Shown here: positions 54,007 to 63,166 of the stretch, one piece after another
Layout of the letters: every line of letters begins with the position of its first letter
Position numbering within the stretch: the stretch's first letter is position 1
Origin: Melioribacteraceae bacterium
GTDB lineage: Bacteria; Bacteroidota; Ignavibacteria; Ignavibacteriales; Melioribacteraceae
DNA: 64,000 nt
Reading direction: 5' to 3'
Assembly: GCA_021647785.1 (NCBI GenBank)
Contig: JAKIUC010000015.1
Span: forward strand, 1 to 64,000
The notes under the pieces: generated by a model
What the model was told of the DNA's origin: nothing
Database searches by the model: none
Seen by the model: the letters and a program-made list of their open reading frames with translations, nothing else
Program-made: the position numbers and the translations under genes

Positions 54007-55134
54007 ATGAAAATAGGTATTACTTGCTATCCCACATACGGAGGTAGCGGAGTTGTTGCAACAGAGTTAGGAAAAGCACTTGCAGAAAAAGGACACAAAG
54101 TGCATTTCATAAGTTATGCTTTTCCACATCGTCTTAATCAGTTTATCAACAATATATTTTATCACGAAGTTGAAATAAGTAAATATCCATTGTTTGAACA
54201 TTCGCTTTATAGCCTATCACTTACAAGCAAAATGTTGGAAGTAATTGAATATGAAAAATTGGATTTACTTCATGTTCACTATGCAATACCACATGCAACA
54301 AGTGCATACCTCGCAAAACAGATGATTAGAAAACAAAATTCTGATATAAAAATTATTACTACTTTACACGGAACCGATATTACACTTGTTGGTTTGGAGC
54401 CATCCTTTTTACCATTAGTTAAATTTAGCATTGAAGAGAGTGATGGTGTTACAGCCGTTTCAAGATTTTTGAAAGAGACAACACTTACAAATTATCAGAT
54501 TGATAAAGAGATAGAAGTAATTCATAATTTTATTGATACATCGCTATATAAAAATGTGAAAAATAAAATTATGAGAGATAAATTAGCACCTAATGGTGAA
54601 AAAGTTTTAATTCACACATCAAATTTTAGAGTTGTTAAAAGGGTAGCAGATACAATTAAAATTTTAGATTTAGTAAAAAAAGAAGTTCCGACAAAACTTA
54701 TTCTTGTTGGCGATGGGCCCGATAGATCCGAGTGTGAGCGACTTAGCAGAGAGTTGAACTTACAAGATGATGTAATATTTCTTGGCAAGCAAGATGGCTT
54801 GGAAGAGATTTTATCTTGTGGTGATATTTTTCTTATGCCTTCTCAATCAGAGAGTTTTGGTCTTGCTGCATTGGAAGCAATGTCGTGTGGGCTTCCTGTT
54901 GTTAGTTCAAGTGTAGGTGGGCTGCCAGAATTAAACATGCACAATAATACTGGATTTATAGCAGAGTTTGGCGATGTGGAGCGAATGGCAAAATATACAC
55001 TTACCTTATTACAGAATGAAAAAAAATATAAAATTTTTGCAGAAAATGCACGGGCACGAGCTGTAAATAATTTTGATATAAAACTAATTATTCCAAAGTA
55101 TGAAGAGTATTACGAAAAAGTTTTGGTTAAATAA
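54007..55134 (+). CDS. bshA: N-acetyl-alpha-D-glucosaminyl L-malate synthase (bacillithiol)
   Basis: A 375-residue GT4 glycosyltransferase that joins GlcNAc and L-malate in the first step of bacillithiol synthesis. MKIGITCYPTYGGSGVVATELG at the start and the middle blocks HVHYAIPHATSAYLA and TLHGTDITLVG are characteristic of BshA. The C-terminal half carries the sugar-nucleotide site ESFGLAALEAMSCGLPVV. No bshB or bshC is in the window. It overlaps the convergent RelE-type toxin gene by 8 bp. Confidence 0.94.
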   Translation: MKIGITCYPTYGGSGVVATELGKALAEKGHKVHFISYAFPHRLNQFINNIFYHEVEISKYPLFEHSLYSLSLTSKMLEVIEYEKLDLLHVHYAIPHATSAYLAKQMIRKQNSDIKIITTLHGTDITLVGLEPSFLPLVKFSIEESDGVTAVSRFLKETTLTNYQIDKEIEVIHNFIDTSLYKNVKNKIMRDKLAPNGEKVLIHTSNFRVVKRVADTIKILDLVKKEVPTKLILVGDGPDRSECERLSRELNLQDDVIFLGKQDGLEEILSCGDIFLMPSQSESFGLAALEAMSCGLPVVSSSVGGLPELNMHNNTGFIAEFGDVERMAKYTLTLLQNEKKYKIFAENARARAVNNFDIKLIIPKYEEYYEKVLVK

Positions 55135-55432
55135 TTTCTATTTCAAAAAGTTGACGAGCATCTAAAATTCGTATCATAAAAATTTCATTTTGGATTGTTT
55201 TATAAATAATTCTAAAATTTTTAAATATAATTTCACGATAGTTGCTTATTCCTTCATCTAAATATTCTGGAACCATTCTTCTAGATTCCAGATATTTTTT
55301 TAATCGATTAATTGCTTTATTAATCCCAGAATAGTATTCCTTGGCAGTCTTCATGTTTTTATGGTAATAATATTCTATCGCTGAATCTAAATCCTCATAA
55401 GCTTTTGAGGATAAGTAAATTTTAGAATTCAT
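55127..55432 (-). CDS. RelE/ParE-family toxin
   Basis: A 101-residue toxin of the RelE/ParE superfamily (SKAYEDLDSAIEYYYHKNM..., YREIIFKNFRIIYKTIQNE, VIRILDARQLFE-like end). RelE members cleave mRNA at the ribosome, ParE members poison gyrase; the sequence does not decide. A possible short antitoxin gene overlaps its start by 11 bp. Confidence 0.83.
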   Translation of the reverse strand: MNSKIYLSSKAYEDLDSAIEYYYHKNMKTAKEYYSGINKAINRLKKYLESRRMVPEYLDEGISNYREIIFKNFRIIYKTIQNEIFMIRILDARQLFEIEII

Positions 55433-55550
55433 ATTTTGAATCTAGTTTTTTTCTAACTGAATCAAATTCAATTGGTTTATTATCTAACAAAGACTTCTCC
55501 CCTTCTGTTACTTGTTTATAAAGAGCTATCTTCCTTTGAAGATATAGCAA
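55422..55550 (-). CDS. possible antitoxin (short, maybe truncated)
   Basis: A frame upstream of the RelE-type toxin ends in TAA at 55422 and overlaps the toxin start. Its C-terminus (ALYKQVTEGEKSLLDNKPIE then FDSVRKKLDSKYEF) looks like the toxin-binding tail of RelE antitoxins. No ATG exists in frame; a TTG at 55550 gives 42 residues, short for this family (usually 70-90). It may be N-terminally truncated or decayed. The sequence further upstream carries a stop in frame. Confidence 0.45.
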   Translation of the reverse strand: MLYLQRKIALYKQVTEGEKSLLDNKPIEFDSVRKKLDSKYEF

Positions 55551-55834
55551 TTCGGGGCAAATATAAAATCATAAAAACAATGATTTATGGAAGAGTAAAA
55601 AAATATTTTTCATGTTATTTGAATACAAATAAACCAGTAAACTGGTTAAATATTAGCTTGTATTTCATTAACCAACCACTGCGGGATTGGTTAACAATAT
55701 GTTAGAGCTGTCTATAACCGGTTCACCGGTTTATTGGTCGAAATTAGTTTGACCCCGAATCGCTGTGAAGATATTCCCAACTTGCAATATCCATTAAAAC
55801 ACCAGTCGATTTTCCATTTTGTGCTGTGTATAGT
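55551..55834. other. AT-rich intergenic region with short inverted repeats
   Basis: 284 bp between the antitoxin frame and rfbC. It has AACCAGTAAACTGGTT-like and AACCGGTTCACCGGTT short inverted repeats but no convincing gene or RNA. Confidence 0.4.
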
Positions 55835-56383
55835 TTAAAATACAAAGTCTTTCCCTATTTCTCCAAACTTTTTTGCCACTAAATCTTTTTCAGATACAAT
55901 TGGAGTTTTCACTTTCCAATCAATTCTTAAATCTGAATCATTATAAATAATTGAGCGTTCACTCTCTTTATTGTAGTTAGCAGTGCATTTATATGTAAAT
56001 ATTACTTCATCACTAAGAACAGAAAACCCATGTGCAAATCCGGGTGGAATCCAAAGTTGTTTTTTGTTTTCTTCCGATAATTCTATTCCAAAATACTTGC
56101 CAAATGTAGGTGAGCCAAAACGAATATCTACAGCAACATCAAAAACTTTTCCAATAATAACAGATACTAATTTACCCTGTGCATATTCACCAATTTGATA
56201 GTGCAAACCTCTGATTGTACCATATTTCGATTTGGAAATATTATCTTGAACAAAAACATAATCATTAGTTATTATTTTATATTTCTCCAAGTTATACGAC
56301 TCATAAAAAAATCCGCGACTATCATTAAAAACACTCGGTTCTATTACGCACAAGCCATTAATATTTACTTTTTCAATCTTCAT
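55835..56383 (-). CDS. rfbC: dTDP-4-dehydrorhamnose 3,5-epimerase
   Basis: A cupin-fold epimerase of 182 residues for the third rhamnose-synthesis step. RGLHYQIGEYAQGKLVSVI and VFDVAVDIRFGSPTFGKY are the family blocks; the catalytic His is in GLHYQ, and WIPPGFAHGFSVLSD is the second signature. The length is normal. Monocistronic, on the minus strand. Confidence 0.94.
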   Translation of the reverse strand: MKIEKVNINGLCVIEPSVFNDSRGFFYESYNLEKYKIITNDYVFVQDNISKSKYGTIRGLHYQIGEYAQGKLVSVIIGKVFDVAVDIRFGSPTFGKYFGIELSEENKKQLWIPPGFAHGFSVLSDEVIFTYKCTANYNKESERSIIYNDSDLRIDWKVKTPIVSEKDLVAKKFGEIGKDFVF

Positions 56384-56518
56384 TATTTTCCTAATTATTA
56401 CTAATTGAAATTTAGTAAGAAAAAGAGAAATTTGTTAATTTTGATGATAAATATTTAAAAATATTGTTTTATCGTTTTATTTATTTTAATTTTGTATATA
56501 AACCATTCTGAGGAAGAT

Positions 56519-56992
56519 ATGAACAGCGAATCTAAAGCAGAAATAAAATCACCAGCCGAAATAATGTCTGAACTAACTTGTGAACTGGGTAGAACGTGTA
56601 CAAATAAGGAGCATTTTTTTGCAGCAAAGTTTGATTTAACTCCCGCCGAGTTTAGATGTTTACGACTCTTTAAAGATTGCTCAAGTATGTCAATTAAAAG
56701 AATTGCAGTACAAATGAATTTAACCCCGGGTAGAATTACACACATTTTAACTTCACTTGAAGCTAAAAACTATATTGTGCGAAAGGTTGACCAAAAAGAT
56801 AAGCGAAATATTATTGTACATTTAACAAAAAGCAGCAAACCTTTCTTGAAAATTGTTAATGAAAACCATATTAAACTTCATGAAAACATTTTAAACAATA
56901 TTTCTGAAAATAAAAGAGTTTTTATGTTAGAATCGATGGAAGAATTAATTAAATCTCTTAAAACTTGGACAGATAACACACGAAGAAGATAA
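56519..56992 (+). CDS. MarR-family transcriptional regulator
   Basis: A 157-residue winged-helix regulator: LTPAEFRCLRLFKDC, then SIKRIAVQMNLTPGRITHILTSLEAKNYIVRKVDQKDKRN, which spans recognition helix and wing. The start is the ATG at 56519 with GAGGAAG directly upstream; the frame begins at a TTG nine codons earlier without a ribosome site. It precedes the multihaem cytochrome genes by 327 bp, and that gap has three copies of an ACAACNNGTTA dyad. I infer that it controls the cytochrome operon. Confidence 0.9.
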   Translation: MNSESKAEIKSPAEIMSELTCELGRTCTNKEHFFAAKFDLTPAEFRCLRLFKDCSSMSIKRIAVQMNLTPGRITHILTSLEAKNYIVRKVDQKDKRNIIVHLTKSSKPFLKIVNENHIKLHENILNNISENKRVFMLESMEELIKSLKTWTDNTRRR

Positions 56993-56997
56993 ATTTT

Positions 56998-57098
56998 AGG
57001 GGGTGGAATAAAATAAGTCATTGATCTTAAATTGTTAACTTGTTGTTTTTATAGAATATACAACTTGTTAATAAGCGAGTTATTCTATTCCACCCCCT
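56998..57098. repeat. 101-bp inverted-repeat element between marR and cytochrome gene
   Basis: Arms of 19 nt with one mismatch (AGGGGGTGGAATA... at 56998 and ...TATTCCACCCCCT ending at 57098) enclose 63 bp. The core contains two ACAAC/GTTA dyads. It starts 6 bp after the MarR stop. It could be a large terminator/attenuator hairpin, or a small mobile-like element; no clear target-site duplication is visible. Confidence 0.7.
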
Positions 57099-57145
57099 TA
57101 ATTGTGCTAATTGTTCTTTCCAATTTTTTACAACTAACATGTTGT
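57036..57145. promoter_or_regulatory. three ACAACNNGTTA dyads, probable MarR operators
   Basis: The sequence ACAACNNGTTA occurs at 57060-57070 on the plus strand, and on the minus strand at 57036-57046 and 57135-57145 (TAACTTGTTGT and TAACATGTTGT). These resemble the symmetrical TTGT/ACAA half-sites of MarR-family operators. They lie in the gap between the MarR gene and the 23-haem cytochrome gene. Confidence 0.55.
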
Positions 57146-57319
57146 ATAAAAATCATTTTTTCTCTTATAAATTAAAATTGTTTCTATAGATTGAGAATTT
57201 AAAGCGATTTTTTATTGAAAACCACTATTTGCTTCTATTATTGAGCTTTTATTAGTTGGCATTTTCTTTGCTATTCTCTTTCTTTTTATAGAATATTTTT
57301 CTCTAAGGATTTCAAAAAT

Positions 57320-59566
57320 ATGCTAAAATTACTTTTAACTCCTTTCCATTTTTTCTTTATTTTTTCACTCCTTTTATTAAATCTAAATTCAATTAAAGCT
57401 CAAAATTCCGAATGCCTTGATTGCCATAGTGATAAGGAATTGGTTACTGAAAAAAACGGAATAGAGCATTCTGTTTATGTCGATTTTCAACTCTTCAAAA
57501 GTTCGGTTCATGAAGATATTGATTGTATTGACTGCCATCAAGATGTTGACCCTGATGATTTACCACATGAAGAATCTTTATTAAAGGTAAGTTGTGCCGA
57601 ATGCCATGATACAGAGGCATTTGATGTAAGTGTTCATGGCAATGGAAAAGTATCTTGCAATGAATGTCATGGAACACATGATATTCAATTTTCAGATACC
57701 CTAAAAACAAACTTTGATAATTTGTGCATCTCCTGCCACAAAAGTACTGCTAACTATTTCAAAAAAAGTATCCATTCAGTTACTACATTAGATGGAAATA
57801 AAAAGATGGGGTGTACTAACTGCCATACCAAATCAATCCATTTACTTGATAGTAAAAAGTTTGCTGAAGAAGATCTTCACAGCATTTGCCAAAATTGTCA
57901 TCAAGAAGAGGTTGAAAAATATGAAGGTAGTCTTCACGGAATAGCATTAACTCACGGAAAATTTTTAGCACCAAACTGTATAACATGCCACAACGCACAT
58001 CAAATAAAAACCTCGAAAGATACTTCATCTAAAACATATAAAATGAACATACCTGAACTTTGTGGTAGTTGTCATAAAGATGGAACACAGATTTCAGAAC
58101 TCAAAACTATAAGTCAAATACATATACTTGAAGATTACGTAGAATCAATTCATGGAGCTGGTTTATTTAAAAGAGGCTTAATTGTTTCTGCCGTATGTAC
58201 CGATTGTCATTTTACGCATGAGATAAAACCCCATGAAGATGCAACATCTTCAATAAATAGGAAAAACATTGCATCAACTTGTACCCAATGCCATGCTGCA
58301 ATTGAAAGGGTACATCAAAAAGTAATAAAGGGTGAATTGTGGGAAAAAGAGCCGCATAAAATTCCTGCATGTATCGACTGTCATCAGCCGCATCAAGTAA
58401 GACGTGTAATTTACGAGCAAGATTTTACTAATAACTTCTGTATGGATTGCCATAACGATAAAGATATTTTTAAGATTGAAAATGGTGAAAAGAAGAGTCT
58501 CTTTGTTGATATTAATGAGCACAATAATTCTGCACACAAAGATAATTCGTGCGTAAAGTGCCATTCAAATGTAAGTACAAGAAATAACCCAATCTGCAAA
58601 GATAGCGGTATTGTTGATTGTACTAGCTGCCATGAGGAACAAGTTAATGACTATGTTTTGAGTCAGCATGGAAAACTTCATGCAAAAGGGGATAAGAAAT
58701 CGGCATACTGTACCGATTGTCATGGAACGCATAACACACTTAAAAAGGATAATCTTAACTCGCCTACATTTTCAAGAAATATTCCTAGTCTGTGTGAGAA
58801 GTGTCATAGCTATGAAGAGAAAGTTGGAGGTAGGGCAGCAGAAAAAGCTCGGGAAGGATTAGCTGAAAAATATGAGATGAGTATTCATGGAAAAGGATTA
58901 ATTGAAAGTGGTTTAACTGTTACAGCTACATGTGCCGATTGTCATACAGCCCACAGTGAACTCCCCGCAACTGATTCTTTATCATCAGTATTTCCCGATA
59001 ATATTCCAGCTACTTGTGCTAAATGTCATTTAGGTATTTATGAAAAATTTAGAAAAAGCATTCATAGTCCCGAAATTACTAAAACGGAAAAGGAACTACC
59101 TCAATGTGCCGATTGTCATAAATCGCACTCTATTGAAAGAGTTGATAAAACTGATTTCCGACAAGGAATTGTTGACCAATGTGGTAAATGTCATAAAAGT
59201 GTTACTGAAACATACTTTGATACTTTCCACGGTAAAGCAACGGCACTTGGCTCAGTAAAAACTGCACATTGTTACGACTGCCACGGTGCGCATGATATTT
59301 TACCTACATTCAATCAAGATTCACGATTAAGCAGAACAAATATTGTTGAGACTTGCAAAACGTGTCATCCAAACTCAAATAAAATGTTTGTTGGGTATTT
59401 AACACATGCAACGCATCACGATAAAGATAAATATCCATATCTCTACTATACATTTTGGAGTATGACAATACTTCTTATAAGCGTTTTTTCGTTCTTTGGT
59501 ATTCATACAATTCTCTGGTTTTTTAGATCACTTAAGGATAAAAAAGATATTAAAAAGAAGCATTAA
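57320..59566 (+). CDS. 23-haem membrane-anchored c-type cytochrome
   Basis: A 748-residue exported protein with a signal sequence, 23 CxxCH haem-binding motifs spread evenly over residues 32-690, and one C-terminal membrane helix (TFWSMTILLISVFSFFGIHT). Many motifs are followed by H-x-H or HG-x-H spacers that could supply distal ligands. The periplasmic haem array should conduct electrons away from the membrane. It precedes a cytochrome b gene by 198 bp. It is probably cotranscribed with it, though a hairpin lies between. The physiological electron acceptor is not identifiable from sequence. Confidence 0.92.
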   Translation: MLKLLLTPFHFFFIFSLLLLNLNSIKAQNSECLDCHSDKELVTEKNGIEHSVYVDFQLFKSSVHEDIDCIDCHQDVDPDDLPHEESLLKVSCAECHDTEAFDVSVHGNGKVSCNECHGTHDIQFSDTLKTNFDNLCISCHKSTANYFKKSIHSVTTLDGNKKMGCTNCHTKSIHLLDSKKFAEEDLHSICQNCHQEEVEKYEGSLHGIALTHGKFLAPNCITCHNAHQIKTSKDTSSKTYKMNIPELCGSCHKDGTQISELKTISQIHILEDYVESIHGAGLFKRGLIVSAVCTDCHFTHEIKPHEDATSSINRKNIASTCTQCHAAIERVHQKVIKGELWEKEPHKIPACIDCHQPHQVRRVIYEQDFTNNFCMDCHNDKDIFKIENGEKKSLFVDINEHNNSAHKDNSCVKCHSNVSTRNNPICKDSGIVDCTSCHEEQVNDYVLSQHGKLHAKGDKKSAYCTDCHGTHNTLKKDNLNSPTFSRNIPSLCEKCHSYEEKVGGRAAEKAREGLAEKYEMSIHGKGLIESGLTVTATCADCHTAHSELPATDSLSSVFPDNIPATCAKCHLGIYEKFRKSIHSPEITKTEKELPQCADCHKSHSIERVDKTDFRQGIVDQCGKCHKSVTETYFDTFHGKATALGSVKTAHCYDCHGAHDILPTFNQDSRLSRTNIVETCKTCHPNSNKMFVGYLTHATHHDKDKYPYLYYTFWSMTILLISVFSFFGIHTILWFFRSLKDKKDIKKKH

Positions 59567-59572
59567 AATTTA

Positions 59573-59653
59573 TTATACCGACAATGAAATGTCTGTGAGA
59601 CTCTTACAGAGGTTTTCGGAATTTCTAAAAAAGTAGATGATGTCGGCATATAA
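59573..59653. repeat. inverted-repeat element with TTATACCGACA ends, copy B
   Basis: An 81-bp element bounded by TTATACCGACA (59573-59583) and TGTCGGCATATAA (59641-59653), the same ends as the element at 32621-32677. Its interior has the repeat CTGTGAGACTCTTACAG (59593-59609), which occurs exactly inverted at 53824-53840. Confidence 0.75.
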
Positions 59654-59660
59654 CATCAAA

Positions 59661-59683
59661 ATTGTCCCGCAGAGCGGGACAAT
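59661..59683 (+). terminator. hairpin between cytochrome genes
   Basis: ATTGTCCCGC-AGA-GCGGGACAAT is a perfect 10-bp stem followed by TTGTGTTGTG. The T-run is poor, so it may reduce rather than stop transcription into the cytochrome b gene, or be another palindromic repeat. Confidence 0.5.
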
Positions 59684-59764
59684 TTGTGTTGTGTATATTT
59701 AACACAGATTAGGACGTAGCAAGAGCTACTATCCTACTAATTAAAAGAAGTTGGAGAGTAAAAC

Positions 59765-60622
59765 ATGATAGAAAGTTCAAAAGAGAAAAAAGAAGATTTA
59801 TATTATCAACGCTTTGACCCGATTGTAAGGTTTATGCATTTGATTGTGATTATAAGTTTCATTTCATTAGCATTTACGGGTATGGTGATAAAGTTTTCGG
59901 GAGTGGGAGTTTTTCAAGTTCTCTCAAAAATTATGGGTGGCTACGAGGTTACTGGTTTTATTCATCGGGTTGCTGCTTTCTTTACATTGTTTTATCTAAT
60001 TGCTCATTTAGGTCTATTAGTCTATAACAAAAAAGTTAAAAAGCGAACTCTTAAGTATATGTTTTCCGGAGAGAATAGTATGGTTCCTTCTAAAAGGGAT
60101 GCTATAGAGCTATGGCAAACGCTTAAATGGTTTTTCAGAGCTGGACCAAGACCCGAATATGGAAGATGGACTTATTGGGAAAAGTTTGATTATTTTGCAG
60201 TTTTTTGGGGTGTAATAATAATTGGATTAAGCGGCTTAATTTTATGGTTTCCCGAATTTTTTACAAGTATTGGAATCCCTGGAGAAGTTATAAATATTGC
60301 AACAATAATTCATAGCGATGAAGCCTTATTAGCTACTGGGTTCATTTTTACTATCCACTTTTTTAATACTCATTTCAGACCAGATAAATTTCCGATGGAT
60401 ATGGTTATCTTCACTGGTCGCGTTCTTCTTGAAGAATTCAAAGAAGATAGACCAAGACAATATAAATATCTTGTAGAAACAGGACAGTTAGAGAGTCGTC
60501 TCGTTGGTCCCCCAAATCCAACATTTGTAAAAGTTGCAAGAATATTTGGATTTACTGCTTTATCTTTTGGTCTGTTTCTAATTGTTCTAATAATTTATGC
60601 TATGGTATTTGTTTATCGATAA
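59765..60622 (+). CDS. cytochrome b (HydC/FdnI-type) membrane subunit
   Basis: A 285-residue inner-membrane protein with four main hydrophobic segments and paired histidines for two b haems (RFMHLIVIISFIS, GFIHRVAAFF, IIHSDEALLATG, HFFNTHFRPDKFP). The ending aligns by eye with that of the fused cytochrome encoded at 60710-63112. The family passes electrons between quinol and a partner in the periplasm, here most likely the upstream 23-haem cytochrome. The start has GGAGAG at good distance. Confidence 0.87.
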   Translation: MIESSKEKKEDLYYQRFDPIVRFMHLIVIISFISLAFTGMVIKFSGVGVFQVLSKIMGGYEVTGFIHRVAAFFTLFYLIAHLGLLVYNKKVKKRTLKYMFSGENSMVPSKRDAIELWQTLKWFFRAGPRPEYGRWTYWEKFDYFAVFWGVIIIGLSGLILWFPEFFTSIGIPGEVINIATIIHSDEALLATGFIFTIHFFNTHFRPDKFPMDMVIFTGRVLLEEFKEDRPRQYKYLVETGQLESRLVGPPNPTFVKVARIFGFTALSFGLFLIVLIIYAMVFVYR

Positions 60623-60631
60623 GCCATTGCT

Positions 60632-60659
60632 GTAGAGACGTGGCGAGCTACGTCTCTAC
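60632..60659. repeat. REP-like hairpin GTAGAGACGT...ACGTCTCTAC
   Basis: Ten-bp perfect arms GTAGAGACGT (60632-60641) and ACGTCTCTAC (60650-60659) around GGCGAGCT. This GTAGAGACG...CGTCTCTAC hairpin is a repeat seen between genes in several phyla. It stands 10 bp after the cytochrome b gene, and GACTTTTAAT follows, so partial termination is possible. Confidence 0.65.
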
Positions 60660-60709
60660 GACTTTTAATAAATAATAATTCACTTATCAAATATTGTTGA
60701 GGCACAACT

Positions 60710-63112
60710 GTGTTACGTATATTATATTTAATGTTATTATCTCTTTTCATTTTTTCAAATTTATATTCGCAAGATTTTGACTGCTCCGATTGCCACGAAG
60801 TTGAAATTAAGGGTATTCACTTAGATGCTCTTGATTGTGCTGATTGTCATTCTGATATTGAGGATGATGAGCATTCTGATATTGGTATTGTAGAAAAGGT
60901 TGAGTGTACTTCCTGTCATGATGAAAGATATTTAACTACTGTTAATTCTGACATTCACCATCGATTAACTAATGTTGTAGAGAACCCTCCAACATGTATT
61001 TCGTGTCATGGAAGCCACAGTGTAGTTAGTCCATCCAATTTTAAGCAACCCTCCAAAAAGATTTGCAGTAGCTGCCATACCAATGGTAAAGTTGCTTTTA
61101 CATCAAAGTACCATGCAATTCAGAAAAATGTAAATGCTTGTTTTGAATGTCATGAAAAAGAAGAATATAAACCAATATTAACTAAATCAGTTCATAACAA
61201 TCTTAATTGTATTGATTGCCACTATTTTGCATCACAAAATATAGAAGAACATCAAGATGGATTGAAGCCAAACCAAACTGCAAATTGTTATAAGTGCCAT
61301 AATAATATTGCAAAAATTCATAGAGAAAGTATTCACGGAATTTCTCTTGCAGGCGGAATGGAAGATGCTGCTATGTGCTGGAACTGTCATGGTTCGCACG
61401 GTATTGTTAAAACAACCAACCCTGAGAGTAAAGTTAACCAACATAATATTGGCAATACTTGCGGTGCCTGCCATGATGACCCAAAATTTGAGGATAGACA
61501 TGACATGAGCATTGTGTTACCTGGTAAAATGTATTCTCATTCTGTTCATGGAAAATTGGTAGAAGCTGGTGATGATGATGCTGCCAGTTGCATATCATGC
61601 CATGGTTCGCACAATATAAAAAATCGTGTTCAGGTCGGTTCACAGATTTCCCCTATAAATCTTCCCAATACATGTAATAAATGTCATAGCGATATTGTTA
61701 AAGAGTATAAAAACTCAACTCATTGGATGAGAGTAAAAAAAGGGATTAATGAAGCACCCGTTTGCAACGATTGCCATAGTGAACACAATATAGATGAAAT
61801 TAATAATAAAGATAAAAAGAAAAACATATTGCAAATGCAGGAAAATACTTGCGTTAGATGCCATTCAAATAAAATTTTGAACAAAAAATTTGGAAATTCT
61901 GGGAAAGAAGTTGAACAGTATTTAAATAGTTATCACGGATTAGCATCTATGCGGGGTGGAAGTAATGCGGCGTTGTGTATCGATTGCCATGGTGTGCATA
62001 GTATATGGCAGAAGAAGAATCCAGCCTCGACCGTAAATGAAAATAACGTAACTAAAACTTGTAGAAAGTGTCACGCTGATGCATCTGAAACTTTTGCGAA
62101 AAGCTATTCACACGAAACAGAATCGCAAGAGGCAAAGTTTGTTGAAGATATAGTTCGCGAAATATATTTCTGGCTTATAATTGTTGTTATTGGTGGGATG
62201 CTTCTTCACAATATAATTATTTTCTGGTACGAATTAAGACACAAACGGCGTAAAGAGAAAAATGTAATCACTATTCCACGCTTTACCCGAAACGAAGTAA
62301 TTCAGCATTTGTTTTTGCTAACATCCTTTATAGCCCTTGCTATTACTGGGTTTGCTTTAAAATATCCGAATAGCTTTTGGTCAGAAGGATTGCTCACACT
62401 TGGTATGAATGAAGCTGTACGTTCAATTGCACACAGAGTTTCAGCAGTTATAATGAGTCTATTAAGTCTCTATCATCTCTTCTATCTTCTCTTTACTGCT
62501 CGTGGTAGAAATGTTTTATATGAGATGCTTCCAACATTCAAGGATTTAAAAGATGTAATAGATAATATGCTTTACTATTTACGAATAAGGAAAAAGCATC
62601 CACATTTTAACCAATACGATTATGCAGAAAAAGCAGAATATTGGGCATTAATTTGGGGTACTTTTGTTATGGCTGTAACTGGATTTATCCTTTGGTTCCC
62701 TACACTTATTGGTAACTGGGCTCCTATCTGGCTAATTAAAGTCTCTGAAATTATTCACTTTTATGAAGCAATTCTCGCAACCCTTGCAATTATTGTGTGG
62801 CATTGGTTCTTTGTACTTATTCATCCAAAAGAGTACCCAATGAGCTTCACATGGATTGACGGAAAAATGTCGATAAAGCATTACCGTGAACATCACGAAA
62901 ACCATTTTAGAAAACTACTCTTAGAATGGAATAAATATAAAACAGAAAACATAGAAAAGAAAAAACTAAGCAACTTTACTCAGCTATTTATTAAGACTGT
63001 TGAAGATAATGGTTTTAATCCTGATGAAGTATTACAGAACGAACTAAATACTGACCCAGAATTATTTGTTTGGTTCGATAATGAAATTAATAAGAAAGTG
63101 AAAAGTGCCTAA
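60710..63112 (+). CDS. CbcL-like 16-haem cytochrome c fused to cytochrome b
   Basis: An 800-residue protein with a signal sequence, 16 CxxCH motifs in the first 470 residues, then a membrane domain with about five helices and histidine pairs of the HydC/FdnI cytochrome b type (IAHRVSAVIMSLLSLYHLF, IIHFYEAILATLAIIVWHWFF). Fusion of a multihaem periplasmic part and a diheme b domain is the architecture of CbcL of Geobacter, which oxidises menaquinol and sends electrons out to extracellular acceptors at low potential. The start is a GTG with GAGG upstream. The soluble C-terminal 100 residues are highly charged and cytoplasmic. Confidence 0.9.
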   Translation: MLRILYLMLLSLFIFSNLYSQDFDCSDCHEVEIKGIHLDALDCADCHSDIEDDEHSDIGIVEKVECTSCHDERYLTTVNSDIHHRLTNVVENPPTCISCHGSHSVVSPSNFKQPSKKICSSCHTNGKVAFTSKYHAIQKNVNACFECHEKEEYKPILTKSVHNNLNCIDCHYFASQNIEEHQDGLKPNQTANCYKCHNNIAKIHRESIHGISLAGGMEDAAMCWNCHGSHGIVKTTNPESKVNQHNIGNTCGACHDDPKFEDRHDMSIVLPGKMYSHSVHGKLVEAGDDDAASCISCHGSHNIKNRVQVGSQISPINLPNTCNKCHSDIVKEYKNSTHWMRVKKGINEAPVCNDCHSEHNIDEINNKDKKKNILQMQENTCVRCHSNKILNKKFGNSGKEVEQYLNSYHGLASMRGGSNAALCIDCHGVHSIWQKKNPASTVNENNVTKTCRKCHADASETFAKSYSHETESQEAKFVEDIVREIYFWLIIVVIGGMLLHNIIIFWYELRHKRRKEKNVITIPRFTRNEVIQHLFLLTSFIALAITGFALKYPNSFWSEGLLTLGMNEAVRSIAHRVSAVIMSLLSLYHLFYLLFTARGRNVLYEMLPTFKDLKDVIDNMLYYLRIRKKHPHFNQYDYAEKAEYWALIWGTFVMAVTGFILWFPTLIGNWAPIWLIKVSEIIHFYEAILATLAIIVWHWFFVLIHPKEYPMSFTWIDGKMSIKHYREHHENHFRKLLLEWNKYKTENIEKKKLSNFTQLFIKTVEDNGFNPDEVLQNELNTDPELFVWFDNEINKKVKSA

Positions 63113-63166
63113 AGTTGTTTTAACTTTAAACACTTAAACTTAACTTATTTTTATAGGAGAAATAAT

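Noticed and set aside
55472-55705. A 77-residue plus-strand ORF after bshA
   Set aside because: It lies opposite the antitoxin-like frame and AT-rich DNA, has no ribosome site and shows no protein-like pattern.
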